Source: Frondihabitans sp. Leaf304 (GTDB taxonomy: Bacteria; Actinomycetota; Actinomycetes; Actinomycetales; Microbacteriaceae). Taken from it: a stretch of DNA of 64,000 nucleotides. The stretch is from positions 578,543 through 642,542 of the forward strand of contig NZ_LMNV01000002.1 in NCBI RefSeq assembly GCF_001423105.1. The letters run 5' to 3'. Below are positions 1 through 8,525 of the stretch, in pieces. The notes under the pieces are model-generated. The model saw only the letters and a list, made by a program, of their open reading frames with translations, had not been told where the DNA came from and did no database searches. The translations under genes and the position numbers were made by a program. How positions within the stretch are numbered: the first letter of the stretch is position 1; every line of letters begins with the position of its first letter.

Positions 1-76
1 CCTCGCCGCGGGCAGCGTCGAGTTCGGTGCCAAGGGCGGCCGCAAGGTCATCAACATCGTCGGCGCCGACGCGTAA
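1..76 (+). CDS. rpmA: 50S ribosomal protein L27, C-terminal fragment
   Basis: Only the last 24 codons are in the window. They read LAAGSVEFGAKGGRKVINIV followed by GADA and a TAA stop, which matches the conserved C-terminus of bacterial L27 (family pattern AAGxVEFGxxxGRKxVxIV). L27 is a large-subunit protein near the peptidyl-transferase centre. A hairpin terminator follows 23 bp after the stop. The usual actinobacterial neighbour obgE is not downstream, so the rplU-rpmA unit appears to end here. The call rests on a short fragment. Confidence 0.8.
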   Translation, partial: LAAGSVEFGAKGGRKVINIVGADA

Positions 77-99
77 GTCTCGGTTCGCCAGTTCGACTA

Positions 100-128
100 G
101 CGGGTCACCTTCGGGTGGCCCGCTTTTT
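100..128 (+). terminator. Rho-independent terminator after rpmA
   Basis: A 10-bp stem (gcgggtcacc at 100-109, ggtggcccgc at 114-123, one G-U pair) closes a TTCG tetraloop and is followed by five T. This is a textbook intrinsic terminator for the rpmA transcript. Confidence 0.85.
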
Positions 129-393
129 CGTGTCCGCTTTTCTGCCCTGACCCATTGAGTTGGGCAATAACTCGCCAACGACTCGAACGGGGGCCTCGCC
201 CCGTGAAAGATGCCCGACTAGTGTCGAGCGGGTTCAAGACATGTTCAGGCACGGTTTACCGACTCGCGCGGTGACGTTCACCGTACGACCAGCCCACCGA
301 TGGTGAACTTGTCTCCGAACACAATGCACAAGCGTGAGCGTCAAGGTCGTCCACGTCAGCCTGCTACACAAGTTATTCGCGAATGTGAGAACC
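129..393. other. intergenic region rpmA to phosphoesterase
   Basis: About 265 bp with no convincing gene. The phosphoesterase frame can be opened upstream to a GTG at 334, but that stretch is not conserved-looking. A promoter for the phosphoesterase should lie here; I see no hexamer pair I would defend. Confidence 0.4.
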
Positions 394-1362
394 ATGGGTC
401 TCCGCACGGCCGAGCATGCTCGGCCCGACCACTTCCTCCTTCACCTCAGCGACACCCACCTCATCGAGGGTGACGGCGACCTCTACGGCGACGTCGACAG
501 CGAATCGAGGCTCCGCCAGATCATGGCCGAGCTCGAAGACTCCGGTGCCCGGCCCGAGGCCATTGTCGTCACCGGAGATCTGGCCGACAAGGGCGAGGCG
601 GGTGCGTACCGCAAGCTCCGTCAGCTCATCGAGCCGATCGCCTCTCGTCTGGGAGCGCAGATCATCTGGGCGATGGGCAACCACGACGATCGTGGTGCTT
701 TCCGACAGGAGCTCTTCGGCCAGATCCCGAGTTCTCGACCGGTCGACCTCGTCTACGACGTCAATGGCCTCCGAGTCATCACCATCGACACCACCGTTCC
801 CGGCAAGCACTACGGCGAACTCAGCGGAGACCAGCTCGACTGGCTCGCCGAAGAACTCTCGACGAATGCTCCCGACGGCACGATCCTCGCCATGCACCAC
901 CCGCCCGTTCCCAGCATCAAAGACCTCACGGTCCTGGTCGAACTCCGCGATCAGGCGGCTCTCGCCGAGGTCATCGAGGGCAGCGACGTCCGCTCCATCA
1001 TCGCGGGCCACCTGCACTTCTCGACCAACGCGATGTTCGCCGGGGTTCCGGTTTCAGTGGCGTCGGCTACGTGCTACACGGCTGACCTGAACATCCCGAC
1101 CGATGCCACGCGTGGTCAAGACGGTGCCCAGTCGTACAACCTGATGCACGTCTACCCGGAGACGATCGTCAACTCGGTCGTGCCGATCGGGAGCTACCGC
1201 ACGGTCGGCGAGTACGTCGGGCCGGAGCAGGTCGCCGCCAAGCTCGAAGCCGCCGGCATCCGGATTCCTGAGGCGCGTCCGCGTCACCGTGCCGAGCAGA
1301 CGGCCGAGATCGTCGTGCCGACGCGCGACCTGTCGCTGACCGGCCCGATCGGCACCCTGTAG
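394..1362 (+). CDS. calcineurin-like metallophosphoesterase (Icc/CpdA type)
   Basis: A 322-residue protein with the full set of binuclear-metal phosphoesterase blocks in order: LSDTHL near the N-terminus (D-x-H), TGDLAD (GD), MGNHDD (GNHD/E), MHHPP, and AGHLHFS (G-H-x-H). This arrangement is that of the Icc/CpdA 3',5'-cyclic-nucleotide phosphodiesterase group, so cyclic AMP or another phosphodiester is a plausible substrate; the sequence does not settle it. No signal peptide is evident, so it is probably cytoplasmic. The ATG at 394 is preferred because the protein then opens about 20 residues before the first metal block; an in-frame GTG at 334 would add 20 residues. It is flanked by the rpmA terminator and a convergent Stealth gene. 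Confidence 0.85.
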   Translation: MGLRTAEHARPDHFLLHLSDTHLIEGDGDLYGDVDSESRLRQIMAELEDSGARPEAIVVTGDLADKGEAGAYRKLRQLIEPIASRLGAQIIWAMGNHDDRGAFRQELFGQIPSSRPVDLVYDVNGLRVITIDTTVPGKHYGELSGDQLDWLAEELSTNAPDGTILAMHHPPVPSIKDLTVLVELRDQAALAEVIEGSDVRSIIAGHLHFSTNAMFAGVPVSVASATCYTADLNIPTDATRGQDGAQSYNLMHVYPETIVNSVVPIGSYRTVGEYVGPEQVAAKLEAAGIRIPEARPRHRAEQTAEIVVPTRDLSLTGPIGTL

Positions 1363-1389
1363 GGCGGGTGTAGCCGCCGAAAACGACCC

Positions 1390-2946
1390 TCAGGCCTCCC
1401 AGGGAGCCTTGAACGGGAAGTAGCGCTCCAGGAAGTCGGTGACGACAGCGGTGCGCTCTTCGTCGGTCACCTCGGGGAACGATCCGTCGTTGAGGCAGAA
1501 GAAGTCGTACGACCGCTTCTTCAGCAGCTCCGAGAGGAATGCGAGCCCCGACACCATCGTGGTGTCGACGTAGCTGACCTTGGCATTCTCTTGCACGATC
1601 GCACGGCCCGTCATCAGGGCGTAGTAGTGGTACAGCGAGTTCGTCACCGAGATGTTCGAGGCGGCCCGGAACGGCGATGCGGCGGTTGCCCGGAACTCTT
1701 CGGCGAACTCGTGCTCCATCTCGGTCAGCACGCTCTTTCGAAGCGGCGCCGCCGTGTGCTCGAGGTGCCGGGTCGTGACCCGACCGAACCGCTGCTGCAG
1801 AAGCGCGCGATTGACACGCGCGGAGTTCTCGAACCCGCTGCGCTCGGCGTTGTTGAGGCCGAGGCCGATTCGCGTCGCAGCCTCTATGAACTTCGTCACC
1901 GAGCCCGGCGAGAAGAACATTCCCGGTGAGACGGGACGCCCGAAGAACATGTCGTCGTTCGAGTAGAGGAAGTGCTCGCTGAGACCCTTGATGTGGTGCA
2001 GCTGCGACTCGACGCCCTGCGAGTTGTGGGTCGGCAGCACGGAGGGGTCGGCGAAGAACTCCTCGCTTCGCACCACGCGCACGCGCGGGTGGTCGGCGAG
2101 CCATTCGGGTGCGGGTGAGTCGGTCGCGATGTAGATGTTCCGCACCCACGGCGCGAACATGTAGACCGATCGCAGGGCGTACTTGAGCTCGTCGATCTGG
2201 CGGAAGCGGGCCACGGAGTCGTCGCCCTCCCCCACCACGTGGCTCGTCGCTCGCGCGGCTCGCGCGCGCTGGTACTCGACGGAGTTGCCGTCGACCCAGG
2301 AGAAGACCATGTCGATCTCGAAAGTGATGTCGGTGGCGTGATCGTCGAACATGTGCTCGAGCGTCACCCAGTCCATGCCGTAGCGCTCGATCGGCGTTTC
2401 GACGGCTTCACCGCGGGGTAGCTCGCGGCGCATGAGCGAGTTCTCGACCGGAGCCAGCACTTCGGTCTCGGTCATGATCCAGAATTCGATCTGGATCGCG
2501 GATCCGGCACCGTAGCGGAGGCGGCCGATGGGTTCGACCCGGGGGCGGTAGATGCGCAGGACGCGCTCCGACTCAGGGCCGAGGCCGTCGGTCGAGACGA
2601 GTTGGGCACGCTGCTTTCCGGGCTTTGAATAGAACGGCTCGGTTCCGGCGGCGGCCGCAAGGGCCTCTTCGAACTCGGCACGACGAGTGATCTCGAGCGC
2701 GATCACCGGTCGGTCGTGGTTGCCGCGCACAAGGAGGTGCGGAATACGCGCCTCGTCGAGCACGCGTTTGACGAACGCCAGGTCTTCGAGCATGGACTGC
2801 TGCGGAGTCAGGTGCCCGTTGAGGAGCGTGTATTGCCCCTTGCGGATCACGAGGTCGTCTCGATGGAGAGTGAGCTCTCGACCGTCGGGTTTCGAGCGGG
2901 GGGTCAAGAGGGGACTCTCCGCTTGGTCGACGATCTCCGTGCCCAT
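1390..2946 (-). CDS. Stealth-family capsular/exopolysaccharide sugar-phosphate transferase
   Basis: A 518-residue protein with the conserved Stealth regions in the middle and C-terminal half: IDMVFSWVDGNS (CR1), a DELKYALRSVYMFAPWVRNI block with YIATD (CR2), a block around HIKGLSEHFLYSNDDMFFG (CR3) and a final NDGSFPEVTDEE-like block (CR4). Stealth proteins are cytoplasmic hexose- or GlcNAc-1-phosphate transferases that build phosphodiester-linked polysaccharides. The first 200 residues are a variable region; a GNHD tetrapeptide there looks fortuitous. Start ATG at 2946 has GGAG five bases upstream. No other capsule genes are adjacent, so the polymer made is unknown. Confidence 0.85.
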   Translation of the reverse strand: MGTEIVDQAESPLLTPRSKPDGRELTLHRDDLVIRKGQYTLLNGHLTPQQSMLEDLAFVKRVLDEARIPHLLVRGNHDRPVIALEITRRAEFEEALAAAAGTEPFYSKPGKQRAQLVSTDGLGPESERVLRIYRPRVEPIGRLRYGAGSAIQIEFWIMTETEVLAPVENSLMRRELPRGEAVETPIERYGMDWVTLEHMFDDHATDITFEIDMVFSWVDGNSVEYQRARAARATSHVVGEGDDSVARFRQIDELKYALRSVYMFAPWVRNIYIATDSPAPEWLADHPRVRVVRSEEFFADPSVLPTHNSQGVESQLHHIKGLSEHFLYSNDDMFFGRPVSPGMFFSPGSVTKFIEAATRIGLGLNNAERSGFENSARVNRALLQQRFGRVTTRHLEHTAAPLRKSVLTEMEHEFAEEFRATAASPFRAASNISVTNSLYHYYALMTGRAIVQENAKVSYVDTTMVSGLAFLSELLKKRSYDFFCLNDGSFPEVTDEERTAVVTDFLERYFPFKAPWEA

Positions 2947-3067
2947 TCATACTCCAGTCTTGCGACGGCCCGGGTTGGCCGTTCGTGCAATCACACGATT
3001 TTACTCTGATTCGCACCTACTGATGCGAACGGGGTGCGCTCACCCCGAAAGGTGACAAGGATCCGGC
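2947..3067. other. short intergenic spacer
   Basis: About 120 bp between two minus-strand genes. The promoter for the Stealth gene should lie here; no clear hexamers or hairpin stand out. Confidence 0.3.
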
Positions 3068-3442
3068 TCAGCGAGGTTGCGGAGACCGGGAGCCCGGGCC
3101 CGTCGACGTCGCTTCGGGCGACGGCACCTTGATCCGGATGCCCGCCGCGATGAACACGGCCGCTGCGATGAACTGCAGGCCCTGCCACAGCTGGCCGGTG
3201 AGGGGAATGACCCACACCGGGTTCCAGACGACGGCGATGGCGGCCAGGAACGGCAGATAGAGGTACGCCCGCCCACGCCAGGCGAAGACGAGCACGATCA
3301 ACGCGAGGATCGACACCACGTATCGGAACCCGACGAAGGCCGGCGAATGGATCAGGGTAGCCCCGGCCACGAGCGCCACGGCGGCGAGGAGCCCCGGGGC
3401 GAGGGCAGGCCGCAAGAACGCAGCCTTCTGGGGTGTGGGCAT
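3068..3442 (-). CDS. small integral membrane protein (possibly DUF6804)
   Basis: A 124-residue protein with about four hydrophobic segments (roughly residues 14-32, 38-54, 60-76 and 84-101) and a polar, Pro/Ser-rich tail of about 20 residues. A WNPVWVIPLTG stretch between helices 3 and 4 recalls the small actinobacterial/proteobacterial membrane family DUF6804. That assignment is from memory of the family pattern and is tentative. It lies 19 bp downstream of nothing on its own strand except the GDSL hydrolase stop at 3462, so it may be the last gene of that run. Function unknown. Confidence 0.65.
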   Translation of the reverse strand: MPTPQKAAFLRPALAPGLLAAVALVAGATLIHSPAFVGFRYVVSILALIVLVFAWRGRAYLYLPFLAAIAVVWNPVWVIPLTGQLWQGLQFIAAAVFIAAGIRIKVPSPEATSTGPGSRSPQPR

Positions 3443-3461
3443 GGCCCCAGCCTACCGGCGA

Positions 3462-4028
3462 CTACGGCTGGCGGATGATCGTGATGGGGCGGCTCATCGG
3501 CGGTTCTTCGCGCAGTCGCTCAAGCCCTGGGCGGAGCTCGTCGAGCCAGGCGTCGTACCCGGCCTGCGTGAGGTGGAGGCCGTCGTCGGTGAAGTCGGGG
3601 TTCAGGATCCCGTCGGTCGCCAGAGCGGGCCAGAGGTCGAGATACTGAGCGCGGACGGTTGCCGCGAATTGGCGCAGGTGTCGGTTTGCGTCGCGAATGC
3701 GGTCGCTGAACTCCGGTTGGCGCGGCGCGATGGACTGCAACAGGAGCCGGACGCCCGGCAGCATGCGACGCAGATCGACGAGGATCGTCTCGACGGCGCG
3801 CACGACCTGTTCGACCGACCGCTTGGAGGCGAAGTCGTTCGTGCCGATGAGGAGGACGATCGAGTCGGGGTCGGCTGCGACCACCGCGTCGAGTCGCGCC
3901 TGGACATCGGCGGTCGTGTCGCCCCCGACGCCGAGGTTGACGACATCGTCGCCCGGGAACCAGGCCTGCCAGTCACCGCCCTCGGTCAGACTGTCTCCGA
4001 GGAATACCAGCTTCTCGCTCATCGTCAT
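3462..4028 (-). CDS. SGNH/GDSL-family hydrolase
   Basis: A 188-residue protein with block I VFLGDSLTEGG (catalytic Ser in GDS), block II GVGGDTT (oxyanion Gly), block III GTNDF (Asn) and block V DGLHLTQAGYDAW (catalytic Asp and His). These are the four invariant blocks of SGNH esterases/lipases, which hydrolyse acyl esters or act as acetylhydrolases on glycans. No signal peptide is seen, so a cytoplasmic ester is the likelier substrate. The ATG at 4028 overlaps the upstream stop (TGATG) and has AAGGG six bases upstream; a TTG one codon earlier is less likely. Confidence 0.85.
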   Translation of the reverse strand: MTMSEKLVFLGDSLTEGGDWQAWFPGDDVVNLGVGGDTTADVQARLDAVVAADPDSIVLLIGTNDFASKRSVEQVVRAVETILVDLRRMLPGVRLLLQSIAPRQPEFSDRIRDANRHLRQFAATVRAQYLDLWPALATDGILNPDFTDDGLHLTQAGYDAWLDELRPGLERLREEPPMSRPITIIRQP

Positions 4029-5581
4029 CAATTACCCTTCTGCGCGGCGACATCGGTCCGAGTGGCTTCGGTGCCATCGGCAACCGTGCCCTGCTCGGCC
4101 GTTGCGGCGATCCTATTCAGCATGCCCGAGAAGATGACCCCGTGGAAGGGCAGGATCGCGAACCAGTACAGTCTGCCGCTCAGCCCCTGTGGAAAGAACA
4201 CGGCGCGCTGGCGGTAGTGAGAGCCGCCGGGACGCTCCTCGACGAACATCTCGAGCCAGGCCTTGCCCGGCACCTTCATCTCGGCGCGGAGGCGGAGGAA
4301 TCGGTCCCGGTCGATCTTCTCCACACGCCACCAGTCCAGGGCGTCGCCCGGGCGCAACGAGGTCGCGCTCCGCCGCCCGCGCCGCAGCCCCACTCCCCCG
4401 ACCAGCCGGTCCATCCACCCTCGGGTGGCCCAGGCGAGCGGGAACGAGTACCACCCGTTCTCGCCACCGATGCTCTCGATGACCTTCCACAGTTCTTCCG
4501 GGCTCGCCACAGTGTCGCGCTCACGATCGTCGGTGTAGACGGTGTGTCCCGACCAGTCGGGGTCGCTCGGAAGCGGATCGCTCGGGGCCCCGTAGATCGA
4601 CGAGTCTTGCCAGCTCGTCTCGACCTCGCCGTCTCGCATCTTGCCGAGCGCGAGGCGCACGGCACGGCGGTAACCGGTCAGTCCGCCCTCCGGGGCCGGA
4701 ATGAGTGCCTCGATGTCGTTCTCGCGCACCACGCAGTCGTACTGGAGCGACTCGATGATCGGCACGGCAAGGGCGCGAGGAATGGGAGTGACGAGGTTGA
4801 CCCACTGCGAGGCGAGCCACGGGGTCAGCACGGGAAGAGGGGCGATCGGCCGCTGCTTGAGACCCGCCTCGACCGCGTAGCCGTTCATCATCTGGCCGTA
4901 GCGCAACACGTCGGGGCCGCCGATGTCGAATGTGCGGTTGACGTCGGTCGGGGCATCGGCCGAACCCAGCAGGTAGTGCAACACGTCGCGGACGGCGATC
5001 GGCTGGATGAAATTGCGCACCCACTTGGGCGCCGGCATGTAGGGCAGCACGTCGGTCAGGTGACGGATCATCTCGAACGAGGCCGAGCCGGATCCGATCA
5101 CCACCCCCGCCTGGAGGGCGACGGTCGGCACACCGCTCGCCAGGAGCGTGTCGCCCACCTTCTTTCGGGACTCCAGGTGACGAGACAGGTCGCCCTCCGG
5201 GTGGAGCCCGCCGAGGTAGACGATCCGCTTCACGCCCGCCGCGGCGGCTGCGGTGGCGACCGTCTGCGCGGCCTGGAGTTCGGCCTTCTCGAAGTCGCCG
5301 CGACCGGCCATGGCGTGCGCCAGGTAGTAGACCACGTCGACATCCGCCATCGCCGCGCCGACCGACTCGCGATCGGTCAGGTCGCCCTGGGCGACCTCGA
5401 CGGTGTCGGCCCACGGAACGCCGATGAGCTTGTCCGGGTTGCGCACGAAGACGCGCACGTCAAAGCCCGCCTCGACGAGACGGGGGGCGAGGCGACCGCC
5501 GATGTATCCGGTGGCTCCGGTGACCAGGGCGCGCCGACCCGTTCCGGTGACCGCGCTGGATCCTGCGTTCTGTGAGGGCAT
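4028..5581 (-). CDS. NAD(P)-binding SDR-like protein with C-terminal DUF2867 domain
   Basis: A 517-residue two-domain protein. Residues about 15-300 form an atypical short-chain dehydrogenase/NmrA-like Rossmann fold, with dinucleotide motif VTGATGYIGG at the N-terminus and VDVVYYLAHAM, where YYLAH is typical of the YbjT-like group. The last 170 residues, from the GGENGWYSF stretch to the FHGVIFSGM stretch, match the DUF2867 pattern. Such fusions are common in actinobacteria and their substrate is unknown. The stop overlaps the GDSL hydrolase start, so the two are translationally coupled. The ATG at 5581 was preferred; an in-frame GTG at 5623 would add 14 residues and has a GAGG nearby. Confidence 0.8.
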   Translation of the reverse strand: MPSQNAGSSAVTGTGRRALVTGATGYIGGRLAPRLVEAGFDVRVFVRNPDKLIGVPWADTVEVAQGDLTDRESVGAAMADVDVVYYLAHAMAGRGDFEKAELQAAQTVATAAAAAGVKRIVYLGGLHPEGDLSRHLESRKKVGDTLLASGVPTVALQAGVVIGSGSASFEMIRHLTDVLPYMPAPKWVRNFIQPIAVRDVLHYLLGSADAPTDVNRTFDIGGPDVLRYGQMMNGYAVEAGLKQRPIAPLPVLTPWLASQWVNLVTPIPRALAVPIIESLQYDCVVRENDIEALIPAPEGGLTGYRRAVRLALGKMRDGEVETSWQDSSIYGAPSDPLPSDPDWSGHTVYTDDRERDTVASPEELWKVIESIGGENGWYSFPLAWATRGWMDRLVGGVGLRRGRRSATSLRPGDALDWWRVEKIDRDRFLRLRAEMKVPGKAWLEMFVEERPGGSHYRQRAVFFPQGLSGRLYWFAILPFHGVIFSGMLNRIAATAEQGTVADGTEATRTDVAAQKGN

Positions 5582-5659
5582 TCGCTCACGGTACGCCGTT
5601 GCGCTGCGGCTGGAGTCAGGCACGGGGCCTCGGGAGGACGCCAGAACGAACTAGGGACG

Positions 5660-5672
5660 GCCGCGAAGCGGC
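5660..5672 (-). terminator. small hairpin after ribF
   Basis: A perfect 5-bp GCCGC/GCGGC stem with a three-base loop sits five bases past the ribF stop on the minus strand. There is no T run, so it is at best a weak terminator or an mRNA 3' end stabiliser. Confidence 0.3.
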
Positions 5673-5677
5673 GGGGG

Positions 5678-6637
5678 CTACAACAGCAGGCCGCGAACCG
5701 TCTCGACGTCGTCGGCCATCTGAGCGATGAGGGCGGGCATGCCGGCGAAACGCACATTGCCGCGCAGGTACCGCACGAACTCGACGGTGATCTCAGCGCC
5801 GTAGAGGTCGGAGTCGAAGTCGAGCACGTACGCCTCGACCTGCTTCTCGGGCACGCCGTCGAACGTCGGGTTGTTGCCGACCGAGACGGCCGCCGCGCGA
5901 ACGGTTCCGTCGATGATCACCCGGGCCCCGTAGACCCCGTCGGCCGGCACGAACCCCTCGCTGCGGGGCTCGATGTTCGCCGTCGGGTAGCCGAGCTCGC
6001 GGCCGCGCTTCTCGCCGTGCACGACCACCCCGCGAACCGAGGGAGCACGTCCGAGGAGCACGGTGGCCTGGTCGATCTTGCCCTCGTCGAGGAGTTCGCG
6101 GATCCAGGTCGACGACACCCGCCGCTCGGGCCCGTCGGGATCACCCGGGACGGTGAAAGCGGGGATGAGGACGTCGGGGATGAGTTCGACATCGAAGCCT
6201 CGACTCCGACCGAGCTCTCGAAGCACGTCGACCGTGCCGGTGCCCCGCACTCCGAATCGGAAATCGGAGCCGACCAAGACGACCTCGGCTTGGAGCGCGC
6301 CGACGAGGATCCGGTCGACGAACTGCTCCGGGCTGAGCAGTCGGAGCTGCTCGTCGAAGGTCAGCAGGAGGGTGGCCTCGACACCGGTGCCGTCGAGCAG
6401 CTCGCGCTTCTGGCGGTTGCTCGTGAGGGCCGCGGGAACGGAGCCCGGGTGCAGCACGGCGAGAGGGTGCCGGTCGAATGTCACGACGGCCGAGACGAGA
6501 TCTCGCGCTCGAGCGACGTCTTCGAGGGCATTGATCACCGCGCGGTGCCCCAGGTGCACCCCGTCGAACTTGCCGATCGTCACAGCCGAGGGCCCGAACC
6601 CCGGCGGGACTTGGTCGACGCCCGCGAAGAACTCCAC
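5678..6637 (-). CDS. ribF: bifunctional riboflavin kinase / FAD synthetase
   Basis: A 319-residue RibF. The N-terminal FAD synthetase half has TIGKFDGVHLGH (nucleotidyltransferase HxGH motif) and SSTWIRELL (the ISSTxIR-type motif); the C-terminal riboflavin kinase half has RGRELGYPTANI. It phosphorylates riboflavin to FMN and adenylylates FMN to FAD in the cytoplasm. Length is normal. It starts with GTG five bases after the stop of the upstream membrane protein gene, and truB lies two genes upstream, the common truB...ribF neighbourhood. No FMN riboswitch is visible upstream. Confidence 0.95.
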   Translation of the reverse strand: MEFFAGVDQVPPGFGPSAVTIGKFDGVHLGHRAVINALEDVARARDLVSAVVTFDRHPLAVLHPGSVPAALTSNRQKRELLDGTGVEATLLLTFDEQLRLLSPEQFVDRILVGALQAEVVLVGSDFRFGVRGTGTVDVLRELGRSRGFDVELIPDVLIPAFTVPGDPDGPERRVSSTWIRELLDEGKIDQATVLLGRAPSVRGVVVHGEKRGRELGYPTANIEPRSEGFVPADGVYGARVIIDGTVRAAAVSVGNNPTFDGVPEKQVEAYVLDFDSDLYGAEITVEFVRYLRGNVRFAGMPALIAQMADDVETVRGLLL

Positions 6638-6642
6638 GGCGC

Positions 6643-7116
6643 TCAGGCGTCCTGGACGGCCGGATCGTCGGCGGCGACCTCAGCGTTGTGGCCGGGGCGC
6701 GTGTGGCGCAGCCAGAGCATTCCGAGAATGGGTAGCACGAGAGGCACGAAGCCGTAGCCGATGCCGAAGTAGCTCCACACGGTGGCGTGATCGGAGTGCG
6801 CGTACTGCGAGCTCGGAACGAACACCGACGGGTCGATGATCGACAGCAGGCCCACGAGCACGACGCCGACGAATTCGAACGAGATCGTCGCCCAGGCGAT
6901 GGCGTACCAGCGACGCCCGGGCATGATCAGCGCGATGGTCGCCATGATGTAGATGACACCGGAGAGGGCGCTGAGCGAGTAGGCGAGCGGAGCCTGGTCG
7001 AACTGAGTGCTGATCTGGAACACCGACCGTGCGGTCGCCGCAAGAGCGAGGATCGCGTAGACCGCGATAAGGACGCGGCCGATGCCGACTGCTCGTGTTG
7101 AAGTCTTCTGAACCAT
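6643..7116 (-). CDS. four-TM hypothetical membrane protein
   Basis: A 157-residue protein with four predicted membrane spans (about residues 11-31, 46-66, 72-93 and 115-136) and a short acidic cytoplasmic tail. No motif that I recognise. The ATG at 7116 has AGGA four bases upstream and is preferred to the GTG one codon earlier. It sits between a 119-residue membrane protein and ribF, and its stop is five bases from the ribF start, so it is co-transcribed. Function not assignable; a transporter subunit or stress membrane protein would be guesses. Confidence 0.7.
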   Translation of the reverse strand: MVQKTSTRAVGIGRVLIAVYAILALAATARSVFQISTQFDQAPLAYSLSALSGVIYIMATIALIMPGRRWYAIAWATISFEFVGVVLVGLLSIIDPSVFVPSSQYAHSDHATVWSYFGIGYGFVPLVLPILGMLWLRHTRPGHNAEVAADDPAVQDA

Positions 7117-7229
7117 CACGTCCTAGGATATGGCCCCGGCGGCATTCGGGGTGACCGTGCGCCGTCGCGACTCAAGCTCAAGTCTTACTGGACGGGCGTG
7201 ACGATGGGCGTTTACCTCGTCGCGCGGAA

Positions 7230-7589
7230 CTAAGCAGTCCAGATCTGGAGCATTCTCACGATCATCACGGCGACCGCGAACGCCCCCGCCCCCATGACGA
7301 CGTTGCTCCAGCGCGATCGATCGACGAGCGCCCACACGACCGCCAGAGGGGGAAGCAGCAGGGCCACCACGAGGTAGATGTAGAACTCGACGACGCTGCC
7401 GGTCGCCTGGTTGCCCGCGAACGGTGCGACGATCGCGACCACCAGCTGCACCAGCAGGAGCACCTCGATCAGCGCCATCGCGCCGACGGTGTAGTCGTTG
7501 GGCTGGCGCTTGGCCAACCCCATGACGATGCAGAAGAGGGCGACGGCGGTGGCGATTCCCGCTTGCACCCAGGTGAACCAGTCGATCAT
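7230..7589 (-). CDS. small hypothetical membrane protein downstream of truB
   Basis: A 119-residue protein with four hydrophobic spans (about residues 6-25, 33-55, 66-86 and 96-115). It begins MIDWFTWVQAGIA, and the ATG at 7589 overlaps the truB TGA by four bases (ATGA), which fixes the start. No recognised family motif; it looks like the small four-TM proteins often found beside truB in Microbacteriaceae. Translational coupling to truB suggests co-expression but says nothing certain about function. Confidence 0.7.
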   Translation of the reverse strand: MIDWFTWVQAGIATAVALFCIVMGLAKRQPNDYTVGAMALIEVLLLVQLVVAIVAPFAGNQATGSVVEFYIYLVVALLLPPLAVVWALVDRSRWSNVVMGAGAFAVAVMIVRMLQIWTA

Positions 7590-8494
7590 GCGCGTACCTC
7601 GTCGGTGGGAAAGTTGATGATCGGCTTGGCGCGCCCCTGAGCCACCGAGACGAGCCCCAGAAGGCGGCCCTCGGGGGTGATCGCGGCGACCGGGCCAGGT
7701 GTGTCGTCGCGTTGGACCTCGAGCTTCTTGCCGTGGCCGAGGTCGATGGTCTGCTGGGCATCGAGCTGGAGGACGTCGAACAGGATCCTGGCCACGTCTG
7801 CGGGGTGCTGCAAACGGGCATCCACGGCGTCGGCATCGAGGTCGTCGACGGCTACGCTTCCGTCGACGCCGAACGGGCCAATTCGCGTGCGCCGCAGGGC
7901 GGTCAGATGCCCACCGACTCCCAGAGCCGACCCGAGGTCGCGCGCCAGAGCCCTGATGTACGTGCCCGAGGTGCAATCCACCACGACGTCCAGGTCGATC
8001 ACCGGTGTGCCCTCATGGGTTGCGTCTCGCCGCTCGACGACGTCGAAGCGCGAGACGGTCACCGGTCGGGCCTTGAGCTCGACGTCGATGCCCTGCCTGG
8101 CGAGGTCGTAGGCACGTTTGCCGTCGACTTTGATGGCGCTGACGGTCGTGGGCACCTGCAGGATGTCGCCGGTCAACGGTGTCATGGCCTCGAGGATCCG
8201 ATCGCTCGCCAGGTCGGCAGCCCCGGTCACCGAGAGCACCTCGCCGTCGGCATCGTCACTCGTGGTCGACACACCCAGCCGGATCGTCGCCTCGTAGGTC
8301 TTGTCGAGGCCGACGACGAACGTCAGGAGCCGCGTCGAGGAGTTGATGCCGACGACCAACAGGCCTGTGGCCATCGGGTCGAGCGTGCCGGCATGGCCGA
8401 CCTTGCGCGTATCGGCCGCCTTGCGCACACGGGAGACGACGCCGTGGCTCGTGATGCCCTGCGGCTTGTCGACGAGAAGAATGCCGCTGTTCAC
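7586..8494 (-). CDS. truB: tRNA pseudouridine(55) synthase
   Basis: A 302-residue TruB. The N-terminal part carries LLVDKPQGITSHGVV and the catalytic block GHAGTLDPMATGLL, whose Asp attacks U55 in the T-loop of tRNAs. The C-terminal part has SGTYIRALARDLG, typical of the family, and a small PUA-like tail. It starts at GTG 8494. Its usual partners rbfA and infB are nearby but separated by mutY and a convergent spacer, so here it leads a different run: truB, two membrane proteins, ribF. Confidence 0.95.
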   Translation of the reverse strand: MNSGILLVDKPQGITSHGVVSRVRKAADTRKVGHAGTLDPMATGLLVVGINSSTRLLTFVVGLDKTYEATIRLGVSTTSDDADGEVLSVTGAADLASDRILEAMTPLTGDILQVPTTVSAIKVDGKRAYDLARQGIDVELKARPVTVSRFDVVERRDATHEGTPVIDLDVVVDCTSGTYIRALARDLGSALGVGGHLTALRRTRIGPFGVDGSVAVDDLDADAVDARLQHPADVARILFDVLQLDAQQTIDLGHGKKLEVQRDDTPGPVAAITPEGRLLGLVSVAQGRAKPIINFPTDEVRA

Positions 8495-8525
8495 GGGGCC
8501 CGAGTCTACCGGCTGCCCGAGGTGG

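Noticed and set aside
2700..2720. GNHD tetrapeptide in the Stealth protein, as in phosphoesterases
   Set aside because: The other metal-binding blocks of phosphoesterases are absent; the Stealth regions explain the protein.
6638..6642. FMN riboswitch ahead of ribF
   Set aside because: ribF starts five bases after another gene's stop, and none of the RFN element's conserved helices is seen upstream.
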